Positions 25,513-35,275 of a DNA stretch of 64,000 nucleotides are shown here, in pieces. The stretch is taken from NCBI GenBank assembly GCA_029213305.1, contig JARGPA010000004.1:62001-126000 (forward strand), in the 5' to 3' direction. The translations under genes and the position numbers were made by a program. This DNA comes from Phycisphaerales bacterium. GTDB lineage: Bacteria > Planctomycetota > Phycisphaerae > Phycisphaerales > UBA1924. Below the pieces are notes generated by a model that saw only the letters and a list, made by a program, of their open reading frames with translations, was not told the origin of the DNA and did not search any database. The stretch's first letter is position 1. The number at the start of each line of letters is the position of its first letter.

Positions 25513-27003
25513 ATGGATCCAACTGAACTCATCTCTCTTTCATCGATTATCGCAGTGCTGATTTCATTGTCGCACTGGGTGATTGTGATCGGGTTGGGAT
25601 TGAGAATAATTCTCAAAAGAAGATCAACAGGAGTATCACTTGCATGGTTGTTGATTGTCGGGCTTGTTCCATTCGTAGGGGCTGTGTTGTATCTCTTTGT
25701 AGGAGAGCTCTGGCTGCCACGTAGAAGGATACATGCGTATGAGATTTTCAAAGAATCAATCAGTGCGGATCTTACAAGGATTAATGAAAATTGGGATATC
25801 ACGAGTGATCAGTTACCTCAACTTGCAAAGTCGCTCAATGCTCAATCAAGCAGTCTTCTCAACATCTCAGCAATCGGAGGAAACTCAGTCGTCTTGTATG
25901 ACAAGAGCGATTGTTGTATTGACGCAATCATTGCTGATATTGATAGTGCATCAATATCGATTCATATGTTGTTTTATATCTGGGAATCGAGCGGCCATGT
26001 TGAACAAGTCGAGGCTGCACTGATTCGCGCAATCAATCGAGGAGTCTCATGTAAGTTAATGGTTGATAGTGCGGGGAGTAAACATTTCCTCCGATCGAAA
26101 CGAGTGAAGGAATTACGAGCTGCTGGTATAGAAATTGTTGAAGCACTACCAGCGAGTATTCTTCGAGTGCTTTTCTATCGGATTGATATTCGAAATCATC
26201 GAAAGATAATTTCGATAGATCAGGAGATTGCATATACAGGTTCGATGAACATGGTCGACCCTGAGTATTTCGGGGTTGGTAAAGGGGTAGGAGAGTGGAT
26301 TGATGTAATGGTCCGAGTTCGTGGCCCCGCAGCGTGTGTATTAGATCTCGTTGCAAAATTAGATTGGGCAATGGAGTTTAGTGATAATGCAGGGCGAGAT
26401 GCAAAGTCAGAAATCAGATCTGTTCATCAGTTTGAAAACTTGGTATCGCATGGAGAAGTCCCTACACAAATTGTTCCCTCCGGACCAGATCAGGCGCCGC
26501 GAATCGCTCACGATATGTTGTTGACTCTGATTTACAATACAGAAAAACGGTTGATAATTACAACTCCATATTTTATCCCAAGCGAAGCAATGCTTACGGC
26601 GATGACCGCTGCTGCTCTGCGTGGGGTTCAAGTGACTCTTGTTGTGCCTGAGAAGGTTGATTCGATCTTGGTTCGATTAGCATCGAAATCATATTTTGAA
26701 GATTTACTCGAGACAGGAGTTCAAATTTGCACTTATCGAGGCGGGTTGCTACATGCAAAGACAGTTACCGCTGATGATACAGTTGCGCTGGTTGGCACGG
26801 TGAATATGGATAAACGAAGCTTTTGGATAAATTTCGAAATCAGTCTGTTTGCGTACGATAAGAGCGTGGTTAACGCTCTTCGTGGTGTTCAAGAATCTTA
26901 CATAAACGATTCCAGCATTGTTCTTTACGATGATTGGGTAAGACGATCTGTTGGAATGAGGGTCTGTCAGAATACAGCACAACTCATGGCGCCGATTCTT
27001 TAA
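25513..27003 (+). CDS. cls: Cardiolipin synthase (phospholipase D superfamily)
   Basis: 496 residues, normal for bacterial Cls. Two N-terminal membrane helices (about 8-30 and 38-60) precede two HKD motifs: HRKIISIDQEIAYTGSMN and HAKTVTADDTVALVGTVNMDKRS. Condenses phosphatidylglycerol (or PG and PE) to cardiolipin at the inner membrane. AAAGGAAATTT precedes the start. Downstream (about 100 bases) are the HldE-like and glycosyltransferase genes on the same strand. Confidence 0.92.
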   Translation: MDPTELISLSSIIAVLISLSHWVIVIGLGLRIILKRRSTGVSLAWLLIVGLVPFVGAVLYLFVGELWLPRRRIHAYEIFKESISADLTRINENWDITSDQLPQLAKSLNAQSSSLLNISAIGGNSVVLYDKSDCCIDAIIADIDSASISIHMLFYIWESSGHVEQVEAALIRAINRGVSCKLMVDSAGSKHFLRSKRVKELRAAGIEIVEALPASILRVLFYRIDIRNHRKIISIDQEIAYTGSMNMVDPEYFGVGKGVGEWIDVMVRVRGPAACVLDLVAKLDWAMEFSDNAGRDAKSEIRSVHQFENLVSHGEVPTQIVPSGPDQAPRIAHDMLLTLIYNTEKRLIITTPYFIPSEAMLTAMTAAALRGVQVTLVVPEKVDSILVRLASKSYFEDLLETGVQICTYRGGLLHAKTVTADDTVALVGTVNMDKRSFWINFEISLFAYDKSVVNALRGVQESYINDSSIVLYDDWVRRSVGMRVCQNTAQLMAPIL

Positions 27004-27106
27004 TGGTTATGTAGCAGAAGTTTATAGCGAGTGTGAGTTTTGAGATGGTTCAAAGATTTCAGTACGGACACGATTCCTAAGTTGCTTGATTCGGATACCA
27101 TCTTCT

Positions 27107-28684
27107 ATGCACAGTTCTCGGAATCAATCTTCAAAGATAATCACGCTTGAGCAGATGCTCGCGAAGCGGGAAGAACTCTCAATTGCAGGGTATTCGCTAG
27201 TTCATTGCCATGGTTGCTTCGATATTGTTCACCCTGGTCATATTCAACATCTTAAGTTCGCGGCTGCTCAAGGGGATCGACTTGTAGTTTCTGTGACTGC
27301 TGATGAGTTCGTGAACAAAGGGACTGATCGTCCAATGTTTGGTCATAATCTGCGAGCTGAGAATATTGCTGCGCTGGAGTTTGTTGAATGGGTTTGTATT
27401 CATCATCAAGAAACTGCAGTCGATTTGTTAGATCAAATAAAACCTGATATTTATATCAAGGGTGCAGAATACGCACAAAAGCGCGATCCGAGATTTGATC
27501 AAGAGCGAGAAGTTGTCGAATTGAATGGCGGCCGAGTTGTGTTCTCAAGTGGTGACATCGTATTCTCATCATCTGCAATTGTTGATTCGATCCGCAACAG
27601 TTCGCGGTCTGACCCGGGGGTTGGGCAAATCAAAGCTTTGTCAAACCAAAACGATTTTTCATCGAGTCGAGTTGCTCAGATGCTCGAACGAGCCAAAGGA
27701 AAACGAGTTCTCGTTGTAGGGGAAACTATCCTGGATACCTATGTGCAATGTCAGTGGCCTGAGATTGCTGAAGAGCACCCGATACTATCGCTTCGTCCAA
27801 CATCTTCGAAACAGTATGATGGTGGTGCCGCAATTATCGCAAAACATCTTCATAGTTTGGGTGCAAGTGTAACACTGGCAACTCCCGTTTGTTCAGAAGA
27901 ATGGATTGAGCGAGTTGAGCATGACGGAGTTCAAGTTTTCCCTATTGAGACAAAAACAGAGTTGCCTGAGAAAATAAGATATTTAGTTGGGCGAGAAAAG
28001 GTCGTCAAACTCGATTGCACAAATCGAATCAATCTTGAGCAACAACAAAGATCAGCACTCATAAATGCGATTAGCGAAGAGAAATTTGATGCAATAGTCC
28101 TTGCAGACTTCGGGTTGGGAATGCTCAGTGATGGATTCGTCAAACATGTTGTCGAATCTACTAAAGGCCGAGTTGAGTGCATCGTTGGAGATGTGTCGGG
28201 GACACGATCAGAACTTCTTTCAATGATTGGGTTTGATATATTGTGTCCGTGTGAATCTGAGATTCGATTTGCAATGCGAGATCAACACTCGACTCTCGAA
28301 GATGTTGCTCGAAGATTCCAAGAACATAACAAAGTACGTTGGCTCTTCGTCACACTCGGGCAAGGCGGGGTGATGATGTTGGACGAATCAGGACATATTG
28401 TGAGACTTCCAGCTCTCTCCAATGATCCTGTCGATGTGCTCGGGTGTGGAGATGCGTTACTCGTCGGTGTGAGTCTATCGCTCCTTGGCGGCCTCAATAT
28501 TGTTGAGTCAGGATATGTTGGTTCACTCACAGCCGCGATTGAAGGGGCTTCATTGGGAAATGTTCCTGTATCAAATAGTCAACTCTTAAGTAAAGCTCAA
28601 CAACTTGCAGCGATGTACGCACATGAGTTGAGTTCTGAAGAAGCATTTCAAGTGATAGAAAAGGCAGACTCATCACGATGTTGA
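27107..28684 (+). CDS. HldE-like bifunctional protein with reversed domain order (nucleotidyltransferase then PfkB kinase)
   Basis: 525 residues from ATG 27107. An N-terminal nucleotidyltransferase domain (about 28-160) has HCHGCFDIVHPGH with the catalytic HxGH at 42-45, and SSGDIVFSSSAIV near its end. A C-terminal PfkB sugar kinase (about 200-510) starts RVLVVGETILDTYV and has catalytic DVLGCGD with the base at D449. E. coli HldE has the kinase first, so the order here is inverted. By homology it would phosphorylate heptose-7-phosphate at C1 and attach the nucleotide, giving ADP-heptose for LPS core or a related activated sugar. A TTG at 27086 is an alternative start. The next gene, a glycosyltransferase, follows after 13 bases. 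Confidence 0.8.
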   Translation: MHSSRNQSSKIITLEQMLAKREELSIAGYSLVHCHGCFDIVHPGHIQHLKFAAAQGDRLVVSVTADEFVNKGTDRPMFGHNLRAENIAALEFVEWVCIHHQETAVDLLDQIKPDIYIKGAEYAQKRDPRFDQEREVVELNGGRVVFSSGDIVFSSSAIVDSIRNSSRSDPGVGQIKALSNQNDFSSSRVAQMLERAKGKRVLVVGETILDTYVQCQWPEIAEEHPILSLRPTSSKQYDGGAAIIAKHLHSLGASVTLATPVCSEEWIERVEHDGVQVFPIETKTELPEKIRYLVGREKVVKLDCTNRINLEQQQRSALINAISEEKFDAIVLADFGLGMLSDGFVKHVVESTKGRVECIVGDVSGTRSELLSMIGFDILCPCESEIRFAMRDQHSTLEDVARRFQEHNKVRWLFVTLGQGGVMMLDESGHIVRLPALSNDPVDVLGCGDALLVGVSLSLLGGLNIVESGYVGSLTAAIEGASLGNVPVSNSQLLSKAQQLAAMYAHELSSEEAFQVIEKADSSRC

Positions 28685-28697
28685 TACAATCTTGACT

Positions 28698-29837
28698 ATG
28701 CAGATCAGCTTTGTCATTCCAACTCGAGATAGGACCCCTGAACTTGAGTATTCACTTCATGAGCTCGGACAAATCCCTGCAAAGAACCTTGGGGATCATC
28801 CAGAGCTGATTCTGATTGATAATGCATCGAAAACACCAATCTGCTGTCCTGATGCACTTCCTAATGGGATTCGAGTTGTTTGCATCCGTTTAGAATCAAA
28901 CATGGGCGCTGGAGCTCGCAATATTGGAGTTGAGCACGCACAAGGTGATTGGGTAATTATGCTCGATGATGATTCTCATTTACGAAAAGATTCTGATCTT
29001 TCTTGTTTAGATCTGCTTGATAAGGGAGTCGCCGCGTTAGGTGGAGAGATCTGGTTACCAGATAGGTCCCACGAAGCAGGAGGGTTAACTGAGGTTGTTG
29101 TCGGCTGCGGATGTGCAATCCGTAGAAATGCATATTTAGCAGTGGGTGGCTATGACAATAGTTTCGGGTATTACGCCGAAGAATACGATCTCTGTGCAAA
29201 GTTGATCGCTGCAGGATATGAAGTTCGACATTCAAAGCAGTTGCAGTTTGAGCACAGAAAGAGTTCTTTTGGTCGAGATATGAATGAGATCTTGTTTCGT
29301 CTTGTGCGAAATAATGGTTGGGTGATTCAACGATATTCACCCGAGCATTGTCGAGAGCAATCGCTTGAGTCAATGAAACGGCGCTATAAAAAAGTTGCAG
29401 CGATCGAGAACGCAGTAGAGGGGTATGAGCGAGGCTTGTCTGAGTTAGACGAGACTATTTTGGATGAGCGCAAATCTACATTGAGTGAAAAACAATGGGC
29501 ACGCTTTACTGGATCACAAGTTGTTGAACAAGGATTAGACGAACTAAAGAGAAAATCGGATTTTCATTCGATACAAATAGTCGGAAAACCCAATGGCAAA
29601 GGTCTAGAAACTATCTTACAGATTGTCGACAAGCTCGGGTTTAATCTCATTTCATCTGATGTGCGATTTGTGAAACAGACAACAATTCAAGTTGTGGGAA
29701 CACTCTCACCAGGTCCAATAGCAGATACATTGGTTGAGTATCCCGATGCGATATTCTTTGGAGGTTTGATCAATGAATCTACATTCACTGAAAATTCATG
29801 CCATCGAACTCCAAACACCCCTTTACAAGTACATTGA
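28698..29837 (+). CDS. Family 2 glycosyltransferase with unassigned C-terminal domain
   Basis: 379 residues. The GT-A fold occupies about 1-215: QISFVIPTRDR, IDNAS, SNMGAGARNIGVEHAQGDWVIMLDDDSHL (DDD metal motif), and GGYDNSFGYYAEEYDLCAKL (acceptor/base region). Residues 240-379 form a separate charged, alpha/beta-looking domain (EQGLDELKRKSDFHSIQIVG...) that I cannot assign; it may bind a second substrate. It sits 13 bases after the HldE-like gene and probably uses or extends the sugar made there. The preA promoter overlaps its 3' end. Confidence 0.8.
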   Translation: MQISFVIPTRDRTPELEYSLHELGQIPAKNLGDHPELILIDNASKTPICCPDALPNGIRVVCIRLESNMGAGARNIGVEHAQGDWVIMLDDDSHLRKDSDLSCLDLLDKGVAALGGEIWLPDRSHEAGGLTEVVVGCGCAIRRNAYLAVGGYDNSFGYYAEEYDLCAKLIAAGYEVRHSKQLQFEHRKSSFGRDMNEILFRLVRNNGWVIQRYSPEHCREQSLESMKRRYKKVAAIENAVEGYERGLSELDETILDERKSTLSEKQWARFTGSQVVEQGLDELKRKSDFHSIQIVGKPNGKGLETILQIVDKLGFNLISSDVRFVKQTTIQVVGTLSPGPIADTLVEYPDAIFFGGLINESTFTENSCHRTPNTPLQVH

Positions 29838-29851
29838 AAATCTCGTATAAT
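29822..29851 (+). promoter_or_regulatory. Strong sigma70-type promoter of preA
   Basis: -35 TTTACA (29822-29827), 18-base spacer, perfect -10 TATAAT (29846-29851). Start predicted near 29858, giving a short leader of about 30 bases. It overlaps the end of the glycosyltransferase gene and makes preA an independent unit. Confidence 0.75.
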
Positions 29852-29887
29852 TCGCATTGATTCATTTCAGTTCGAGAAAGGAACCCG

Positions 29888-31039
29888 ATGGCAGATCTGA
29901 GTGTTGTAGTTGATGGACTCAAGATGCCCAATCCGTTTGTGATTGGATCAGGCCCTCCAGGAACAAACGCGAATGTCATCGGTAAAGCATTCGATGAAAA
30001 CTGGGGTGCAGTAATCTGCAAAACAGTAAGTTTAGATGCATCTAAAGTTGTTAATGTTGCTCCGCGATATGCAAGAATGCGTGCTACTGGAACCAAAGAG
30101 GTAATCGGTTGGCAAAACATCGAGCTGATTTCTGATCGTGATTTTTCTGTATGGGAAGACGAGTTCAAGAAAATCAAAGACAAATACCCTGATCGAGTAT
30201 TGATTGCATCGGTTATGGAAGAATGCAATAAAGATGCATGGGTTGAACTTGTTCAAAGATGTCAAGCATGTGGAGTTGATGCATTCGAGTTAAACTTTTC
30301 ATGCCCTCATGGGATGCCCGAGCGAAAGATGGGCGCCGCGATGGGACAAGATCCAGAGTTGCTCGAAGAAGTATGTAGCTGGGTTAAGGGAGCAACTCCT
30401 CTCCCGGTATGGGCCAAAATGACCCCCAACATAACACATATCGTTGATCCTGCAAGAGCCGCACTCAAAGGCGGTGCTACAGGGATAGCCGCGATAAATA
30501 CAATCCTGAGCGTGATGGGAGTAAATCTCGATTCTCTGCGCCCAGAACCTACTGTCGAAGGTTACTCTGTTCCAGGAGGATATTCATGCAAGGCTGTCCG
30601 TCCGATTGCGTTAAGAATGGTCATGGAACTCGCGACCATGATGTACGGCGATGGTACAACCGATGGCGAGTATAAAGATCGATCTCTTTCTGCAATCGGT
30701 GGAGTTGAATCAGGAGAAGATGCAGCTCAGTTCATCCTACTGGGTGCATCAACTGTGCAAGTCTGTACTGGGGTTATGATTCATGGGTATAAACTCGCCG
30801 GGCGGATGTGCGATGAACTAAACGCATTTATGGACAAACATGGATTTGCCAATATTGAAGATTTTAGAGGACACTCACTTCAATACTTTACATCCCACGC
30901 AGATTTAGTTCGCAGACAGATCGAAGCAAAGGCTGCGAAGAAAGCTGAGAAAGCTGGCATGGTCACAAAGGATACTGCATGGGAAGGTGACAAGTTCGTC
31001 GAGCAATCCAATAAGCTTGTATCGAATGATGATGATTGA
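29888..31039 (+). CDS. preA: Dihydropyrimidine dehydrogenase catalytic subunit (PreA-type), lacking a ferredoxin domain
   Basis: FMN enzyme that reduces uracil and thymine to their 5,6-dihydro forms, the first step of reductive pyrimidine breakdown. 383 residues; the active-site loop SCPHGMPERKMGAAMGQDPEL has catalytic Cys139 as in animal DPD (SCPHGMGERGMG), and AVRPIALRMV and SAIGGVESGEDAAQFILLGAS are in the FMN-binding barrel. E. coli PreA is about 411 residues and ends in two 4Fe-4S motifs. Here the C-terminus is lysine-rich (AKAAKKAEKAG) and has no CxxCxxC cluster. PreT, the NAD(P)H/FAD partner, is absent from the window, so electrons must come from a protein encoded elsewhere. It faces dihydropyrimidinase with a 15-base gap. 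A dihydroorotate dehydrogenase is an alternative but less likely given context. Confidence 0.88.
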   Translation: MADLSVVVDGLKMPNPFVIGSGPPGTNANVIGKAFDENWGAVICKTVSLDASKVVNVAPRYARMRATGTKEVIGWQNIELISDRDFSVWEDEFKKIKDKYPDRVLIASVMEECNKDAWVELVQRCQACGVDAFELNFSCPHGMPERKMGAAMGQDPELLEEVCSWVKGATPLPVWAKMTPNITHIVDPARAALKGGATGIAAINTILSVMGVNLDSLRPEPTVEGYSVPGGYSCKAVRPIALRMVMELATMMYGDGTTDGEYKDRSLSAIGGVESGEDAAQFILLGASTVQVCTGVMIHGYKLAGRMCDELNAFMDKHGFANIEDFRGHSLQYFTSHADLVRRQIEAKAAKKAEKAGMVTKDTAWEGDKFVEQSNKLVSNDDD

Positions 31040-31054
31040 CTGTTGAAGAGTTGA

Positions 31055-32446
31055 CTAATGTGTAGGCTGTCTTTTGAGTAGTTGGCCTCGTCCTACTGTG
31101 CCGACAAATTTGCCATCTTGAGCTTGGATTTGGCCTCGCACTGTTACAACTGAAGATCTTCCTGTTAGTTCCCATCCTTCGTATGCGTTGTAGTCAACCT
31201 TGGATAAACTTGAGTCTACACTCAAAGTGTGCTTTGCATTCGGGTCATAGATGACGAGATCTGCATCTGCTCCAACACTGATAGATCCTTTTCGTGGGTA
31301 GAGCCCGAACAGTTGTGCTGCATTCGTTGAGCAAGTTTTTACAAATCTATTGAGATTGATCTTCCCTGTTAGCACACCAAAGGTATGAACTAAATCGACG
31401 CGCTCTTGTACTGATGGAATTCCATTTGGAATTTTGGTAAATGCGTCTTTCCCCATATCTTTTTGCCCTGCAAAAGAAAATGGTGCATGATCCGTTCCAA
31501 TAGTTGAAATTGCACCAGACTTCAGGCCGTTCCACAATGTTGCTTGATTGCTCTTTTCACGAAGTGGGGGCGACATGACATACTTCGCGCCCTCAAAGTT
31601 TGGTTGTTGAGCATATGTCTCATCAAGGACTAAATGAGGAGCTACGACTTCAACCCAGACATTGACTCCTCGGAGTTGTGCATCGATTGCTGCTTGCACC
31701 GCGGGGGCACAGGACGTATGCACAATGTAAATATGAGTGCCTGTGAGCTCTGCAAAGGTTGAAAGATGATGGACGCCTTCTGTTTCTATATTGGTTGGGC
31801 GTGATGGTTCGTGCCATTCAGGTCCCGTTTTGTCTTCGTTAATTAGCTTGGTTTGCATCGAATCGATAGCGTCTGCGTTTTCGCAATGTGCAGTTGTGAT
31901 CACTCCCATGTCCTTGGCCATAGTGAGGAGATCGAATAGATTCGAGTCATCAAGATTCAAGGCGCCTTTGTATGCGAGAAAAATTTTGAACGAAGCAATT
32001 CCGTGATCTAGTACGATACTTTTTAGTTGAGATTGGGCAAGATCATCGAAACGAACAACTGCCATATGAAATGTGTAATCAGTCGCACAGCCTGTTGAAG
32101 CGAGATCATTCCACTCATTAAACGCGTCGAGAGGTTCGTCGGTTGGACCAGGGCAAATCATCTCGATGAGAGTTGTTGTTCCGCCTACAAGTGCAGCTTT
32201 CGATGCTGATTCATGATCGTCGATCGCATTTGATCCCATAAATGGCAAGTGGATATGCACGTGAGGATCAATGAATCCGGGGAAGATATATCTGTTCGAT
32301 GCATCTATTACTTCGGTTTCTTTAGGTAGCGTTGAAGGATCAATTGCAGAACCGATCTGAGTAATGGTTTCATTTTCGCAATATATATCTGCAAAATAGT
32401 CGTCTTGTGCAGTAATGATTCGCCCGTTTTTTATGAGTAATGGCAT
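31055..32446 (-). CDS. hydA: Dihydropyrimidinase (D-hydantoinase)
   Basis: Second step: opens dihydrouracil/dihydrothymine to N-carbamoyl-beta-alanine or its methyl homologue. 463 residues from ATG 32446 (AGGA seven bases upstream). Amidohydrolase metal motifs: GFIDPHVHIHLPF (HxH), the carbamylated lysine in ASFKIFLAYKG, TAHCENADAI, YIVHTSCAPA, and GTDHAPF (catalytic Asp). It is last in the leftward operon, 16 bases after the aminotransferase gene. An apparent start at 32488 lies inside that upstream gene and is not needed. Confidence 0.93.
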   Translation of the reverse strand: MPLLIKNGRIITAQDDYFADIYCENETITQIGSAIDPSTLPKETEVIDASNRYIFPGFIDPHVHIHLPFMGSNAIDDHESASKAALVGGTTTLIEMICPGPTDEPLDAFNEWNDLASTGCATDYTFHMAVVRFDDLAQSQLKSIVLDHGIASFKIFLAYKGALNLDDSNLFDLLTMAKDMGVITTAHCENADAIDSMQTKLINEDKTGPEWHEPSRPTNIETEGVHHLSTFAELTGTHIYIVHTSCAPAVQAAIDAQLRGVNVWVEVVAPHLVLDETYAQQPNFEGAKYVMSPPLREKSNQATLWNGLKSGAISTIGTDHAPFSFAGQKDMGKDAFTKIPNGIPSVQERVDLVHTFGVLTGKINLNRFVKTCSTNAAQLFGLYPRKGSISVGADADLVIYDPNAKHTLSVDSSLSKVDYNAYEGWELTGRSSVVTVRGQIQAQDGKFVGTVGRGQLLKRQPTH

Positions 32447-32462
32447 TCGAGTATCCTGTCTA

Positions 32463-33824
32463 TTACTTGGTCGATTGTGTGAAAGCAATGTCGAGTACGC
32501 GGATCAAGAAGTCGACATCCTCTCGAGTAATGCACATTGGAGGTTTTATTCGGAGTACATTGCCGTACAAGCCACCTTTGCCAATCAATAATCCAAGGTC
32601 TTTCGCTCTTTCAAAAACATCAGCACAAAGATCAGATGCAGGAGTTTTCGTCACTCGATCTTCAACGATCTCCACCCCGATCATGAGGCCTTTGCCTCGG
32701 ACATCACCAATGCATTGATGACTTGATCCAAGTGTATTGAGTCCATCAAGGAGATAGTTTCCAATATCGTGTGCTCTTCCTTGTATATTTTCATCGAGGA
32801 TAACATCAAGGGTTGCTTCGCATTGTGCCATTGAGACGGGATTGCCGCCGAAGGTGTTGAAATGTAGTCTTTGAGATAGAGCTTGCGAGATTTCTGGGCG
32901 AGTTACTACCGCTCCGCATGGTGCGCCATTACCCATTCCCTTTGCCATGGTGATGATGTCAGGTGTGACTCCATGATTTTCAAATCCCCAGAACTTAGTT
33001 CCAGTCCTACCGAATCCAGTTTGGACCTCGTCAGAGATACAAAGCCCTCCCGCATTGCGGACTGAGTTGTACACAGATTTGAGATAGTTATTTGGGAGTT
33101 CAACAGTGCCTCCAACTCCTTGGATAGGTTCAGCGATAAATGCAGCTACTTGTCCCGGGGTTGAGAATCTGATAACTTCGTCTACATCGCTTGCGTATTT
33201 GACGCCTGCATCTGGATCATCGTATCCAAATGGTCCTCTATATTGATCAGGGCACTTAGCATGATGGATACCAAAGCCTTGCGGGACAGGAGTCTTCCAA
33301 GTATTGAGTGCAGTTAATCCCATCGCAGTAGGGGACATGCCGTGGTACGCGTTTCGGAGTGCAATAACATCGTAGTTGCTTGTATATGCTCTTGCCATTA
33401 AGAGAGCAAGATCATTGGATTCGCTTCCTGAGTTGGTAAAGTAACAAACAGAAAGGTTTGAATCTTTCGGAAAAGTGCTTGCGAGTTTCTTTGCATAGGT
33501 AGCAATATTTGGGTGTAGGTAGATTGTCGTTGTGTGTTGGAATCGTTCGTTTTGTTCACGTATAGCGCTGATGACTTTGGGATGACAATGCCCAACAGAG
33601 ACAGTGACGATCCCTGCAAACCCATCGAGATATCGTTTGCCTGTTTCGTCATATAGGTATTGCATTGATCCTTCAACAATCATGACTGGATCGCGATAGT
33701 ACATTAAAATTGCAGGAGAAAGAAACTCCTGTCTCATTTCGAGTGTTTCTGTTTTTGATGGGCCTGTATACTCCGAAGGTGTATGGTCATACGCAGGCAA
33801 TATTGGAGTAGATTGATTTGTCAT
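32463..33824 (-). CDS. Class-III aminotransferase (AGXT2 / beta-alanine transaminase-like)
   Basis: 453 residues, PLP-dependent. Core motifs: FTNSGSESNDLAL (phosphate cup), CISDEVQTGFGRTG (Asp to PLP nitrogen), ITMAKGMGNG (Schiff-base lysine), HFNTFGGNPVS. In the pathway it would transfer the amino group of beta-alanine or beta-aminoisobutyrate to pyruvate or glyoxylate, giving malonate or methylmalonate semialdehyde. The sequence resembles alanine-glyoxylate aminotransferase 2, which accepts these substrates. It is separated from the transporter gene by 11 bases. The exact amino acceptor cannot be read. Confidence 0.88.
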   Translation of the reverse strand: MTNQSTPILPAYDHTPSEYTGPSKTETLEMRQEFLSPAILMYYRDPVMIVEGSMQYLYDETGKRYLDGFAGIVTVSVGHCHPKVISAIREQNERFQHTTTIYLHPNIATYAKKLASTFPKDSNLSVCYFTNSGSESNDLALLMARAYTSNYDVIALRNAYHGMSPTAMGLTALNTWKTPVPQGFGIHHAKCPDQYRGPFGYDDPDAGVKYASDVDEVIRFSTPGQVAAFIAEPIQGVGGTVELPNNYLKSVYNSVRNAGGLCISDEVQTGFGRTGTKFWGFENHGVTPDIITMAKGMGNGAPCGAVVTRPEISQALSQRLHFNTFGGNPVSMAQCEATLDVILDENIQGRAHDIGNYLLDGLNTLGSSHQCIGDVRGKGLMIGVEIVEDRVTKTPASDLCADVFERAKDLGLLIGKGGLYGNVLRIKPPMCITREDVDFLIRVLDIAFTQSTK

Positions 33825-33835
33825 ATAATTGAATC

Positions 33836-35275
33836 CTACTTTGATTTCGAAAAAATTGTCATCAATATCCAGTACAGAACAACTGAAAGCGAGACGCCCA
33901 CAAACCAGGCGTATGTATAGATGGTGTCGAAGTATACAGGGAAACTAAACTGTGTAGAAGCTGCGTTGAGGAAACCGGGTACATTTGGAAGTATCGAAAT
34001 GATCAGAGTGACAATCGCAATCCAGTTTATCCCTTTGTGTAAACCGTTTGCATTGTAGAGCTCTTCAGTATTGATGTTCGTTTTACGAATGATGAAGTAA
34101 TCACAGAGCATGATTCCCAGGATAGGGCCGATCAGGGCGCTGTAACCGATGAGCCAAGTAAAGATATATCCATCGGTATTGCTGATGAGATTCCAAGGCA
34201 TCATGAGCACGCCGATGAAACAAGTGATTAGGCCGCCAGCTCGAAAACTGATTTTGCTCGGGGACAAGTTCGAAAATCCATTTGCAGGTGATACAACATT
34301 CGCTGCAAGGTTTGTCGATAGAGTTGCAATAAGCAAAGCTATCATCGAGATGACAACTAGAATAGGTGATCCCATCTGAGCTACGAGATCTACTGGGTTC
34401 CAGATTGCCTCTCCGAAAATGAGAACGGATGCACCCGTAACAACAATACCTATAAAACAAAACAGCGTCATCGTGGGAGGGAGACCAATGAGTTGTCCCA
34501 TTGCTTGGTCTCTCTGAGATTTACTATATCGTGTAAAGTCAGGAATGTTTAAGCTCAATGTTGCCCAAAACCCAACCATAGCAGTAAGTTGTGGGAAGAA
34601 CACTTTCCAGAAGTTTGATCCTTGAGCAAAGTTGGTGTCTGAAGAAAAGAGTTGTTTGGGTTGTTCAACTTTGATCATTGCCCAGATCAAGAGTGCAACA
34701 CCCGATGCGATTAAGAATGGTGCTGCCCATGTTTCTAGGATTTTAATAGATTCCACACCTTTGATTACGATGAGGACATGGATTAACCAAAAAGCGATAA
34801 AGCTTGCAAACTGAATCCAAGTGATTCCGAGGACTGGAAGTTGATGTGTATCTTCAAGTGGATTGAAGACTCCCAAAACACCCAGAATTGTATATAGAGC
34901 TGCGCCACCAATCCAAGTCTGAATACCAAACCATCCACAAGCGACAAGCGATCGAGCAATAGACGGAATATGAGCGCCCCGTATACCGAAACTCGCACGA
35001 ACTAGAATGGGGAATGGGACTCCAAGTTTTGTTCCTGCATGACCATTGAGGATCATGGGGATCAGAACAATAAAGTTGCCAGCCATGACTGTCAAAGTGG
35101 CCTGCCACCAATTCATGCCTTGCTCAACCATGCCTGCAGCGAGCATATATGTAGGGATACACACTGCCATCCCGATCCAGAGCGCAGCGATGTTCCATGA
35201 GCTCCAAGTGCGATCTTCAACATTCACAGGTGCAAGATCAGCATTCATCAATGGATTGTTTGGTGCATGATCCAT
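33836..35275 (-). CDS. NCS1-family nucleobase/cation symporter
   Basis: 479 residues with about 12 membrane helices. N-terminal family signature: RTWSSWNIAALWIGMAVCIPTYML, followed by GTKLGVPFPILVRASFGIRGAHIP, SLNIPDFTRYSKSQRDQ and NLAANVVSPANGFSNL, which are the usual conserved NCS1 stretches (Mhp1, FurD, PucI family). Given the operon, the cargo is probably uracil, thymine, hydantoin or dihydropyrimidine. It directly abuts the amidase gene with no intergenic base. Confidence 0.92.
   Translation of the reverse strand: MDHAPNNPLMNADLAPVNVEDRTWSSWNIAALWIGMAVCIPTYMLAAGMVEQGMNWWQATLTVMAGNFIVLIPMILNGHAGTKLGVPFPILVRASFGIRGAHIPSIARSLVACGWFGIQTWIGGAALYTILGVLGVFNPLEDTHQLPVLGITWIQFASFIAFWLIHVLIVIKGVESIKILETWAAPFLIASGVALLIWAMIKVEQPKQLFSSDTNFAQGSNFWKVFFPQLTAMVGFWATLSLNIPDFTRYSKSQRDQAMGQLIGLPPTMTLFCFIGIVVTGASVLIFGEAIWNPVDLVAQMGSPILVVISMIALLIATLSTNLAANVVSPANGFSNLSPSKISFRAGGLITCFIGVLMMPWNLISNTDGYIFTWLIGYSALIGPILGIMLCDYFIIRKTNINTEELYNANGLHKGINWIAIVTLIISILPNVPGFLNAASTQFSFPVYFDTIYTYAWFVGVSLSVVLYWILMTIFSKSK

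Noticed and set aside
32447-32488. Longer dihydropyrimidinase start overlapping the aminotransferase gene
   Set aside because: Shine-Dalgarno and family N-terminus (MPLLIKNGRIITAQ) both support 32446.
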